Shown here one piece after another: positions 27,976 to 35,840 of a stretch of 36,028 nt of DNA. Where the stretch lies: positions 1-36,028 of the forward strand of contig JAPPFC010000021.1 of NCBI GenBank assembly GCA_028824015.1, in the 5' to 3' direction. The notes under the pieces are model-generated. The model ran no database searches, had not been told where the DNA came from, and was given only the letters and a program-made list of their open reading frames with translations. Source of the DNA: a bacterium (lineage in GTDB: Bacteria; Actinomycetota; Acidimicrobiia; Spongiisociales; ZC4RG35). Each line of letters starts with the position of its first letter. The first letter of the stretch is position 1. A program made the position numbers and the translations under genes.

Positions 27976-29409
27976 ATGATGATCGAATCTCTGCAGGATC
28001 CGCGCCTGGGTGGTGGCCGGGCGTCGGAGGGTCCCCCGATCGTGGTGATCAATCCCTATAACGGCGAGCCAATCGGCGAGATCACCGCGGCATCGGAAAA
28101 GGACGTCGCAAGCACCCTGTCCGCCGCTGCTGCAGCCGCGAAACCGATGAGATCTCTGAGCGGCCATGAACGGGCGGAACTGTTGGAAAAGGCCGCGCTC
28201 AGATGTGACGGAGCCATCGAGTACCTGGCCGGGTTGGTCGTTGCCGAGCAGGGGAAAACCATCACCGAAGCGCGCGGCGAAGCAGGCCGGCTGGGATCGC
28301 TGCTCCGCTACTGCGCGGGCGAGGCCCGCCGTATCGAGGGAGAGGTGCTCCCCCTCGATGGAAGTCCTGGCGGAGAGGGCCGCCTCGGGTTCACCCTCAG
28401 ACAGCCCGCCGGGGTGGTGGCGGCCATCACCCCCTTCAACTATCCATTGCTCCTGGTCGCCCACAAGGTGGGGCCCGCTCTGGCGGCCGGCAACCCGGTG
28501 ATCGTCAAACCGGCTTCCTACACACCGCTCAGCGCCTTTGCGTTCATGAGATTGCTATTGGACGTCGGCTTCCCCGAGGGCGCAGTCCAATGCATCGCCG
28601 GGGAGGGTGGCGTGGTGGGCGCCGGTCTCTGCACCGATGAGCGGGTCAGAGTGGTTAGCTTCACGGGTAGCCCCGAAGTGGGAGAGGGCATCACCAGGAT
28701 CGCCGGCGTGAAAAGGCTCCTGCTGGAGTTGGGCGCCAACTGTCCGGTCGTGGTGCTCCCCGACGCTGACCTGGATCTCGCTGCCTCGGTCACGGCCAAA
28801 GCCGGGACGGTCAACGCCGGACAGGTGTGCATCTCGGCGCAGCGGGTGCTGGTTGATCGCCGGTCCTACCCGGACTTCCTCAACACGCTGGGCGAGCACT
28901 TCTCTCAGATCAGAGCCGGCGATCCGTCCGATGAGAACACCGACATGGGCCCCATGATCAGCCCTAACGAGGCCGATCGGGTACGAGGCGTTATAGCCGA
29001 AGCCGAAACCATGGGCGCCAGGGTGGTGGTGGGAGGCGAGGTGAACGGGGCCTTACACCAGGCGACCGTGGTGGCGGATGTCCCCGAGAACACGACTCTC
29101 TTCTCCGACGAACTGTTCGGTCCGGCGGTGGGAGTCATTCCGGTCGACAGTGTCGAGGAAGCCATTTCCCTCTGCAACCGGACCTCCTACGGTCTGGGAG
29201 CGGGAGTATTCACCAGGGATATAGCCACCGCGGTCCGCTTTGCCCGCGAAGTGGACGCCGGAAACGTACACATCAACTGGGGTCCGCTGTGGCGGGTCGA
29301 TCCCATGCCCTACGGGGGATTGAAGGGGAGCGGGATCGGCAAGGAGGGTCCCAAGTACGCCATAGAGGAGATGACCGAGTCCAAGACGGTGGTGATACAT
29401 GCCGGCTAG
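27976..29409 (+). CDS. NAD(P)-dependent aldehyde dehydrogenase
   Basis: Complete aldehyde dehydrogenase of 477 residues. Cofactor-binding and catalytic motifs are TPFNYPLLLVAHKVGPALAAGN, the general-base Glu251 in LLELGAN, and nucleophile Cys285 in NAGQVCISAQRV. The C-terminal PMPYGGLKGSGIGKEGPKYA resembles lactaldehyde, succinate-semialdehyde and GapN-type enzymes more than CoA-acylating IolA. It lies between the iolE-like and iolD-like genes, so it probably oxidises an aldehyde from the ring-opened intermediate; this is inference. A 90 bp gap precedes it. TAGGCT at 27964-27969 is six bases before the ATG and might be a weak -10. Confidence 0.9.
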   Translation: MMIESLQDPRLGGGRASEGPPIVVINPYNGEPIGEITAASEKDVASTLSAAAAAAKPMRSLSGHERAELLEKAALRCDGAIEYLAGLVVAEQGKTITEARGEAGRLGSLLRYCAGEARRIEGEVLPLDGSPGGEGRLGFTLRQPAGVVAAITPFNYPLLLVAHKVGPALAAGNPVIVKPASYTPLSAFAFMRLLLDVGFPEGAVQCIAGEGGVVGAGLCTDERVRVVSFTGSPEVGEGITRIAGVKRLLLELGANCPVVVLPDADLDLAASVTAKAGTVNAGQVCISAQRVLVDRRSYPDFLNTLGEHFSQIRAGDPSDENTDMGPMISPNEADRVRGVIAEAETMGARVVVGGEVNGALHQATVVADVPENTTLFSDELFGPAVGVIPVDSVEEAISLCNRTSYGLGAGVFTRDIATAVRFAREVDAGNVHINWGPLWRVDPMPYGGLKGSGIGKEGPKYAIEEMTESKTVVIHAG

Positions 29410-29442
29410 GAACTTGGAGCCCGGAGGAAAGGAAGCAAGAAC

Positions 29443-31365
29443 ATGATGAACGGCAACCAAACCGACAAGACGATCCGTCTCACCACCGCGCAGGCCATAG
29501 TCAAGTTCCTTCAGGGGCAATGGACCGAGTTCGACGGTCAAACCGAGCGGCTCTTCGCGGGCGTGTTCGGGCTTTTCGGACACGGCAACGTGGTCGGACT
29601 GGGACAGGCGCTGGAGGAGTACGGTCACGACCTTGCCTTCTATCAGGCCAAGAACGAGCAGTCCGCCGTCCATCAGGCGATGGGCTACGCAAAGGCCAAG
29701 AACCGGTTGTCGACCTTCGCATGCGCCGCCTCCACCGGCCCCGGTTCCACCAACATGGTGACCGGCGCCGCCACCGCCACGGCAAACCGGTTGCCGGTCC
29801 TGCTCTTCCCGGCCGACACTTTCGTCCGCCGCCGCCAAGGGCCGGTTCTCCAGCAAATAGAAGACCTGATGGGTGGTGACATAACAGTCAATGAGTCTTT
29901 CAGGCCCGTCTCCCGTTTCTTCGATCGGGTCAGCTATCCGGAGCACCTCCTCTCCGCCCTTCCGGAAGCCTGCCGGGTCCTGACCGATCAGGCCGATACG
30001 GGCGCCGTAACTATCGCCTTCCATCAGGACACGGAGGGAGAAGCCTGGGACTTTCCCGCCCACTTCTTCTCCCCCCGGGTGTGGCACATACCCCGTCGCC
30101 CTCCCGCCGCAGACGAGATCGACCGGGCAGCGGCCTTGATCCGCTCCTCTGAAAGACCGTTCCTGATCGCCGGCGGGGGTGTCCGCTATTCGCGGGCGGG
30201 CGCCGCGGTGGCCGCATTCTCGGAACGCTTCGGCGTGCCCGTCGGCGAGACCTTCGCCGGAAAAGGAGCGGTTCCGGTCGGACCCTACCACCTCGGCGCG
30301 GTGGGTGTGACAGGGACGGGCGCCGCCAACGCCATGGCCTCCCAGGCCGACCTGGTGATCTGCGTCGGCACGAGGCTACAGGACTTCACCACCGCTTCTA
30401 ACTCGCTGTTCCAGAACCGGGGTGTTCGCTTCGTGTGTATCAATGTCGCCGGCCGCGACGCCTACAAGCTGGGAGCATCGCCCGTGGTAGCGGATGCCCG
30501 ACTCTCGGTCGAGCGGTTACACGAGGCTTTGGAAGCAGGGGGTTGGCAGGCGACCGAGGAGCACCGAACCCAAGCGTCTGCGGAGGGCCGTATCTGGGCC
30601 GATCTGATAGATCGCCACTTGGAACGTCCTCCGGACCAGATCGTGAGCCAGGGCGAGGTGATCCGCGCCCTGAACCGGCATGCCCGACCGGGCGATGTGG
30701 TGGTGGCCGCGGCCGGATCCCCGCCGGCCGACGTCCACAATCTTTGGGATCACTCCAATGGCACGGAGGTGCACCTGGAGTTCGGATATTCCTGCATGGG
30801 CCACGAGGTGCCCGGAGCCATGGGCTACAAGATGGCGCGTCCGGGCGAGACGGAGGTCTACGTGATCCAGGGCGAGGGCGGGTGGCTCCTGTCCAACCCC
30901 GAAATTGTCTCCGCCGTCCAGGAAGGAATCAAGGTAACGGTGATCCTGGTCACCAACGACGGCTACCAATCGATCCGGAATCTCCAGGAAGGCACCACAG
31001 GTGTCCTGTTTGGTACGGAATTGCGTTTCCGAGAAGGCGACACCGGCCGTCTTACCGGCGATGTGCTCCCCGTTGACTTTGTCCTTAACGCTCAAAGTCT
31101 GGGCTGTCGCGTATTTCATGCCCCGGACATCCCTGACCTCGAAAAGGCCCTCGTGGATGCTCGCCAAAGCGCCCTCCCGGTAGTAATCGTCTGTCCGGTG
31201 GAGCCCTACCGGATGCTCCCCGGGGGCGGGGCCTGGTGGGATGTGGGTGTCGCCGAAGAGTCCGAAAAGGCCGAGATGCGCCTTATTGCGGAGTTGCACC
31301 TCAAGGGCCGTGAATCCCAGCGGTTCTATTACGCCGGAGCGGCGGGCTCCGCGGATAGAGTGTGA
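29443..31365 (+). CDS. IolD-like ThDP-dependent diketone hydrolase, divergent
   Basis: The 640-residue protein has the three-domain ThDP fold. Family sequences shared with IolD (trihydroxycyclohexane-1,2-dione hydrolase) are FAGVFGLFGHGNVVGLGQAL, the cofactor-activating Glu72 in AKNEQSAVH, TFACAASTGPGSTNMVTGAA, HLEFGYSCMGHEVPGA and WWDVGVAEESE. The ThDP/Mg motif, normally GDGS, is G477-E478-G479-G with Asn505 at the expected spacing, so an Asp is replaced by Glu. Position H of the usual WWHVGVAE is Asp. These changes suggest a subfamily with a different ring substrate or altered chemistry. GGAGGAAAGG precedes the ATG, and a second ATG is adjacent. Confidence 0.85.
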   Translation: MMNGNQTDKTIRLTTAQAIVKFLQGQWTEFDGQTERLFAGVFGLFGHGNVVGLGQALEEYGHDLAFYQAKNEQSAVHQAMGYAKAKNRLSTFACAASTGPGSTNMVTGAATATANRLPVLLFPADTFVRRRQGPVLQQIEDLMGGDITVNESFRPVSRFFDRVSYPEHLLSALPEACRVLTDQADTGAVTIAFHQDTEGEAWDFPAHFFSPRVWHIPRRPPAADEIDRAAALIRSSERPFLIAGGGVRYSRAGAAVAAFSERFGVPVGETFAGKGAVPVGPYHLGAVGVTGTGAANAMASQADLVICVGTRLQDFTTASNSLFQNRGVRFVCINVAGRDAYKLGASPVVADARLSVERLHEALEAGGWQATEEHRTQASAEGRIWADLIDRHLERPPDQIVSQGEVIRALNRHARPGDVVVAAAGSPPADVHNLWDHSNGTEVHLEFGYSCMGHEVPGAMGYKMARPGETEVYVIQGEGGWLLSNPEIVSAVQEGIKVTVILVTNDGYQSIRNLQEGTTGVLFGTELRFREGDTGRLTGDVLPVDFVLNAQSLGCRVFHAPDIPDLEKALVDARQSALPVVIVCPVEPYRMLPGGGAWWDVGVAEESEKAEMRLIAELHLKGRESQRFYYAGAAGSADRV

Positions 31366-31400
31366 TTCTTCCGGTATAGCATTACAGTTTCGAAGGCCGC

Positions 31401-31410
31401 GTTCGCGAAC
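31401..31410. promoter_or_regulatory. Palindrome before the GntR gene, candidate operator
   Basis: GTTCGCGAAC is a perfect 10 bp inverted repeat 12 bases upstream of the regulator start, between a possible -10 (TAGCAT at 31377-31382) and the ribosome binding site. Autoregulation through such a site is usual for FadR-type repressors. Related half-sites occur as GTTCAGAAC at 25591-25599. Confidence 0.4.
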
Positions 31411-31421
31411 AAAGGACTTCC

Positions 31422-32132
31422 ATGTCGAGGTTGAGCAGAGACGCTATGCGTGTCCTGATAGGAGACATCATCTCGGGCCGGTACTCCGAAGGCGCCCGCC
31501 TGCCCAAGGAAAGTGATCTAACCGAGCGTTTTGGGGCCAGCCGGGGCACCATCCGGGAGTCGGTACGAGCCCTTGAGGAGCGAGGACTGGTGAAAGTCAC
31601 CCACGGAGTCGGTGCAGTGGTGCAACCCTCCGAACACTGGAACATTCTCGACGCGGACATCCTGGACATCACCCTGGCCACCGCTCGCCGCAACGACGTG
31701 CTGAGCGCATTTCTCGAGGCGCGGCGGATCCTGGAAGTGGAAGCCGTGGTGCTGGCCGCCCAGCGGGCTTCGGATGAGGACCTGCAAACCATCGAAGATA
31801 CGTTCGAGCGTTTGAAGGTGGCTGCCAAAGCCGCGGTGGCCAACCCTTTGGAGGAGGCGAACTATCTGAAGACAGACGCCGAGTTCCATTCGGCGATCTT
31901 CAGGGCTGCGGGGAACATCATCCTCGGCAAGATGGCCGAGCCCCTGCAAAAGGCGCTACAGACCGCCATGCGACCTCTGGCCAGCCCCCACCACCGCATC
32001 ACGCGAAGCCTCCCGGAGCATGAACGCATCATGAAGACCGTCACCAACCGCGATGAGGAGGGCGCCAGGGCGGCGATGGAAGAGCACCTGGCCACCTCCC
32101 TCGCGTACTTGGAGTCGATCCGAGCCTACTGA
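31422..32132 (+). CDS. GntR-family regulator, FadR/FCD subfamily
   Basis: Transcription factor likely to sense an intermediate of the cluster. The N-terminal winged helix covers about 1-70 (LPKESDLTERFGASRGTIRESVRALEERGLVKV). The all-helical FCD ligand-binding domain follows, with potential metal ligands in DAEFHSAIF, EHERIM and EHLATS. Length of 236 residues is typical. The ATG has AGGA five bases upstream. It lies inside the catabolic cluster, after the iolD-like gene and before the SDR gene, and probably acts as a local repressor relieved by a sugar acid or cyclitol derivative. The effector is unknown. Confidence 0.9.
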   Translation: MSRLSRDAMRVLIGDIISGRYSEGARLPKESDLTERFGASRGTIRESVRALEERGLVKVTHGVGAVVQPSEHWNILDADILDITLATARRNDVLSAFLEARRILEVEAVVLAAQRASDEDLQTIEDTFERLKVAAKAAVANPLEEANYLKTDAEFHSAIFRAAGNIILGKMAEPLQKALQTAMRPLASPHHRITRSLPEHERIMKTVTNRDEEGARAAMEEHLATSLAYLESIRAY

Positions 32133-32150
32133 GAGGCAGTTGTCCGGTAA

Positions 32151-32156
32151 TATAAT
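32151..32156 (+). promoter_or_regulatory. Consensus -10 box giving a leaderless SDR transcript
   Basis: TATAAT is a perfect -10 hexamer ending six bases before the SDR ATG at 32163, so transcription should start at or within a base or two of the ATG. No Shine-Dalgarno sequence is present. No clear -35 is visible. Confidence 0.6.
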
Positions 32157-32162
32157 TTCTTC

Positions 32163-32963
32163 ATGGGCATACCCAGTCATGCAGGAAAAACCGCTTTAGT
32201 GACGGGGGCCAGCAAAGGGATAGGACAACGACTCGCCCTCGGCTTGGCCCAGCACGGGGCCTCGGTAGCCGTTGGATACCACAATGACGCGCAGGGAGCG
32301 GCCGAAACCGTGGAGTCGATAACCAGGGACGGAGGCGCCGCTCATGCCGTGCAACTGGATCTGGCCAGTCTCGACAACTGCTTGACCGCGGTGGATGAGG
32401 TCGCAGAGCTTTTCGGAAGGCTCGACATACTGGTGAACAACGCGGCCCGTACCCGGTTCGGGCCCATTCATGAAACCACCGAGGTGGACTTCGACGATGT
32501 GGTCAACACCGTGCTCAAGGGTCCCTTCTTTCTGTCGTTGAGAGCATCGGAGATCATGAACACCAACGGAGGGGGGGCGATAGTGAACATCTCCAGCATC
32601 GCGGTAGAAGGCATCATGCCTTTCCACGGCGCATACACCATGGCGAAAGGCGGCTTGGAGTCCATGACCAGGCAGATGGCTCTGGACTTGGCGCCCGCCG
32701 TCAGGGTAAACGCCGTGGCGCCCGGCGCCACTCTCACTGCCCGCAACCTCCGTTACAGCGAGGGATACAGTGACGACTGGTCCAGGGTCACGCCCCTGGG
32801 ACGGGTGATGATGCCCGGTGACTATGTCGGGATAGTGAGCTTCTTGACCGGCGACGCCGCCGAGATGATCACCGGCCAGATCATCTACGTGGATGGCGGC
32901 TGGTCCATGCTCGGGTTGGGACCGAACATGGACGCCTTCGACTTCTCATCGGACAAGCTCTGA
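32163..32963 (+). CDS. Short-chain dehydrogenase/reductase (SDR)
   Basis: Classical SDR oxidoreductase of 266 residues. The NAD(P)-binding motif is TGASKGIG at 14-21, with NNAA near 100. The active site has the serine of NISSIAVEG and the Y158-x-x-x-K162 pair in GAYTMAKGG. The C-terminal VAPGATLTARN and ITGQIIYVDGGWSM are standard. It is the first gene after the regulator and probably interconverts a hydroxyl and a keto group on the cluster's substrate, for example as a cyclitol dehydrogenase. It appears to have its own leaderless promoter. Substrate specificity is not visible. Confidence 0.88.
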   Translation: MGIPSHAGKTALVTGASKGIGQRLALGLAQHGASVAVGYHNDAQGAAETVESITRDGGAAHAVQLDLASLDNCLTAVDEVAELFGRLDILVNNAARTRFGPIHETTEVDFDDVVNTVLKGPFFLSLRASEIMNTNGGGAIVNISSIAVEGIMPFHGAYTMAKGGLESMTRQMALDLAPAVRVNAVAPGATLTARNLRYSEGYSDDWSRVTPLGRVMMPGDYVGIVSFLTGDAAEMITGQIIYVDGGWSMLGLGPNMDAFDFSSDKL

Positions 32964-33047
32964 TCACCAGCAGACACTGATCAGTTCCGGGGATGCCGGC
33001 ACATTGGCCAAATTGAACGGCGGCAACGACACGAGACAGGAGTGACA

Positions 33048-33368
33048 ATGAAGGAAATCGGCTATTACGTCGAGTTGGACATCGATCCCGCCCAGCGGGA
33101 AGAATTCCATGTCAACATGCTTAACCACTCGGCGGCCACCCTCGATGGCGAGGAGGGATGCCTGGTCTTCGATGTGTTCGTGGACGCTCGAAACCCCAAT
33201 CGCTACGCCCTCTTCGAGCTCTACGCCGACGAGGCGGCGGTGGATGAGCACCGCTTCTCGAAGCAACTTGCCAAGCACCGCGCGGAGGTGGACCCCGCCA
33301 TTCTCACCAGGGTCATCTGGGTGGTGAGCGGTCAGGTGGACGAGAGCAACTTCCGGGGCACCGAGTAG
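33048..33368 (+). CDS. Small ABM-domain protein (YgiN/LsrG-like)
   Basis: The 106-residue product has the dimeric alpha-beta barrel (antibiotic biosynthesis monooxygenase) pattern: MKEIGYYVELDIDP, a helix with NMLNHSAATLDGEEGCLVFDV, and YALFELYADEAAVDEHRFSKQ. Relatives include quinol monooxygenases and the AI-2 catabolic isomerase LsrG. In sugar catabolic loci, such proteins may isomerise or remove reactive dicarbonyl intermediates; that role is inference. ATG 33048 is chosen because AGGAG at 33038-33042 lies five bases upstream; GTG 33042 would overlap that site. It is convergent with the minus-strand oxidoreductase after 63 bp. Confidence 0.82.
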   Translation: MKEIGYYVELDIDPAQREEFHVNMLNHSAATLDGEEGCLVFDVFVDARNPNRYALFELYADEAAVDEHRFSKQLAKHRAEVDPAILTRVIWVVSGQVDESNFRGTE

Positions 33369-33431
33369 GCGGACTCCCGACTCCCACTCCAACGAGGCCA
33401 AGGACTCGAAGAGACTTCCGACCGATGTGAC

Positions 33432-34493
33432 TTATATCGTCACTACCTGCCGACTATCGGCGGACTCGATCAGAGCGCGGATCGTAGCCATGTTCACCGC
33501 GCTCTCCTCCAGTGGGAAGATGACGGGCTCGTCGTCGAGGATCATTCTTTCCATTGCCTTTACTTCTTCGAAGTAAGCGTTCGTGCCCTCGAAGGTATGA
33601 GAGCTCGTGATTTGATCATCCGCTTCGTCACCGAAGGCGCGGTTGTCATCTCCCGACTTCGAAAGAGGAGCCACTTCTGAGGTCTGGGTCACCACCTCCA
33701 ACGTGGAAGCCAACTCCACATGGCTAAGCCACGGATAGGAAACGCGGATGCGACCCCGCGAACCGACGAACTCTCCAGACCAGGATGCCACCGCCTCCAT
33801 GCTGGTCACGAACTGGCCGATCACGCCTCCCTCATAGAGTATCTGGGCGCCGAAGGTCATGTCCGCTGGTTGGCCTGCTCTGCGGATAAACCCCTCGACC
33901 TCGATGGGCCGCCTCTGCAGCACGGCCTGGAACAGGGTAACCGGATAGCAGCCCAGGTCCCACACCGAACCCCCGCCCCGCGCGTCCAACCGGATGTCAT
34001 CGCTGTAGAGCAAGGTGAAACTGAACGTGCCCTGTGCCCAGCGGGGTACTCCGATCACTCCTTCGGACACCAGCCGACGCAGGAGGACAGTCTGGGGGTG
34101 GAAGCGCATCATCGATGCTTCCTGGATAATGACATCATTCTCTTCGACAGCCTGCACCAAGCGTTCGACCTCACCCGGATAGATGCCGATGGGCTTTTCG
34201 ATCAGGGCGTGTTTACCCGATCGCGCCACTCGCACTCCCCAAGGGACATGTAACCAATTGGGCAGGGAGACATAGACCACGTCCACCTCATCGGATGCCA
34301 GCATCCGGTCGTAGCTGCCAAAGCAGTGCGGGATCCCCTGCGACGCAGCGTAGGACCGAGCCCTCCCCGAATCCCGGCTGGCGATGGCCGTGATCTCGGA
34401 GCGCTCGGACATGGCCACTGCCTCGACGATGCGGTCGTTGATCCGGGCGGTGCTCAACAGACCCCAGCGAAGCGGCGCGTTGCCTGACGCCAT
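33432..34493 (-). CDS. Gfo/Idh/MocA-family oxidoreductase
   Basis: NAD(P)-dependent dehydrogenase of the glucose-fructose oxidoreductase/inositol dehydrogenase family, 353 residues. The N-terminal Rossmann domain begins RWGLLSTARINDRI. The catalytic lysine motif is HALIEKPIG, and the substrate-binding C-terminal domain contains GGGSVWDLGCYPV with a lysine/aspartate/histidine-type site not fully resolved by eye. It lies two bases downstream of a second family member on the same strand, so both are in one operon. In an inositol-like pathway it could oxidise a ring hydroxyl or act on a sugar substituent. It is not close enough to IolG for a confident symbol. Confidence 0.87.
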   Translation of the reverse strand: MASGNAPLRWGLLSTARINDRIVEAVAMSERSEITAIASRDSGRARSYAASQGIPHCFGSYDRMLASDEVDVVYVSLPNWLHVPWGVRVARSGKHALIEKPIGIYPGEVERLVQAVEENDVIIQEASMMRFHPQTVLLRRLVSEGVIGVPRWAQGTFSFTLLYSDDIRLDARGGGSVWDLGCYPVTLFQAVLQRRPIEVEGFIRRAGQPADMTFGAQILYEGGVIGQFVTSMEAVASWSGEFVGSRGRIRVSYPWLSHVELASTLEVVTQTSEVAPLSKSGDDNRAFGDEADDQITSSHTFEGTNAYFEEVKAMERMILDDEPVIFPLEESAVNMATIRALIESADSRQVVTI

Positions 34494-34495
34494 TG

Positions 34496-35644
34496 TCAGT
34501 CAGAGATCCTTTCCCATCCGCCTCCCACCGACGAGTTCATCATCGCTTCCTGGGCATTGGCGACATACCGGGCGTCTTCAAAGGTGGGAACCCGGCCCTC
34601 CCCGGTCTCCATGTGGTGGATCATTGCCGCCGCCTGGATGCTGACGATGTCCTCGTAGCCGATACCCACTCCCGGGCCGGGCCAGAAGCTAGCTTGTCCC
34701 GGGTGACCGGGACCGCTCAGGATGGTCCGCTCACTGTCGGGATGCGAGTCATGCATGATCACCAGTTCATTCATCCGTTCCAGGTTCCACGAGATCGCCC
34801 CTTCGGTGCCGTGGACGTCGAAGGCCATCCGGCAGACCGGACCATTGATTATCCGGCAAGCCTCCAGGTGCCCTCGCCCCCCGCTTTCGAACCGGATCAG
34901 GGCAGTTGCATAGTCGTCGTTGGTCACAGGACCCCTTCTACCGGTGGCCCGGGCGCCGAAGACATGACTCTCGGAACGGGCGGGTATGGGGCGCTCCCCT
35001 ATGAAGGTGTGAGTGTCGGCCACGACCTCGCTGATCTTCCCGGCAATGAAGTGGGACATGTCCAGCACGTGGGACATCAGATCCCCCAGCGCTCCGAACC
35101 CAGCGGCCTCTTCATCGAACCGCCAGGACAGAGGCGTCGCCGGATCCCGGCCGTATCCGACCAGGAAACGACCCCGATAGTGGGTGACGTCGCCGATCAT
35201 TCCGTTCGCAACCAACTGCTGGGCGTACCGGGTCATCGGAGCCCATCGATAGACGTAGCCGACCATGGAACGCACCCCGTTCCGGGATGCCGAGTCGGCG
35301 ATAAGACGGGTTTCCTGAGGCGAGCGGCCCACCGGTTTTTCGCAGAAAACGTTCTTTCCCCCCTCGCTGGCGGCTTGAGCAAACCGGGCGTGGGTGCCGT
35401 TTGGGGAACAGATCATCACCAGGTCCACGTCATCGGCCGTGATCACCTGCTGCCAGGACGTAGCGCCCCGTTCGAATCCGTACACAGTTTTGGCTCTCTC
35501 CACTTGGTCCGCCGATTCATCTGCACAGACCACCAGACGGGGAGGATCGGCACGCAACTCGTCAAAGCGTGTCGCGGCGCTCAATATTGCCTGACAATGC
35601 TTCGATCCCATCAGGCCCATTCCGATCATCCCGATTCCTGTCAT
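34496..35644 (-). CDS. Gfo/Idh/MocA-family oxidoreductase
   Basis: Second Gfo/Idh/MocA dehydrogenase, 382 residues. The Rossmann motif is GIGMIGMGLMGSKHC at the N-terminus, the lysine motif is NVFCEKPVGRS, and the substrate-domain motif is GALGDLMSHVLDMSHF, with the histidine of the usual D-x-x-x-H site. It is the promoter-proximal gene of the minus-strand pair and is divergent from the solute-binding lipoprotein gene. Paired Gfo/Idh enzymes often act in sequence or on different stereoisomers of cyclitols or sugars. The substrate is not deducible from sequence. Confidence 0.88.
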   Translation of the reverse strand: MTGIGMIGMGLMGSKHCQAILSAATRFDELRADPPRLVVCADESADQVERAKTVYGFERGATSWQQVITADDVDLVMICSPNGTHARFAQAASEGGKNVFCEKPVGRSPQETRLIADSASRNGVRSMVGYVYRWAPMTRYAQQLVANGMIGDVTHYRGRFLVGYGRDPATPLSWRFDEEAAGFGALGDLMSHVLDMSHFIAGKISEVVADTHTFIGERPIPARSESHVFGARATGRRGPVTNDDYATALIRFESGGRGHLEACRIINGPVCRMAFDVHGTEGAISWNLERMNELVIMHDSHPDSERTILSGPGHPGQASFWPGPGVGIGYEDIVSIQAAAMIHHMETGEGRVPTFEDARYVANAQEAMMNSSVGGGWERISD

Positions 35645-35668
35645 GATTCCCCCACTGATCCGATGATT

Positions 35669-35681
35669 AGATAACTTATCT
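35669..35681. promoter_or_regulatory. Palindrome in the divergent dehydrogenase/lipoprotein promoter region
   Basis: AGATAACTTATCT is a perfect 13 bp inverted repeat around a central C, 25 bp upstream of the minus-strand dehydrogenase start. The rest of the 196 bp gap (35645-35840) shows no gene and no promoter I trust. The overlapping ATGATTAGA at 35663-35671 recurs at 25865-25873 in the other divergent region. Confidence 0.4.
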
Positions 35682-35840
35682 TAGACCAATGAGCCGAAGG
35701 TCATCCTGTGAAGGCTGGACAGCCCTCACGAAATAGTTCGACTCTCAAGAGCCCACCAGAGATCAGGTGATGTAATCTCTCGGTCAACAGGAATTCGGAA
35801 AAACGTCAACTCTGTCAGAAGAGTGAATGGAGAAGTGAAC

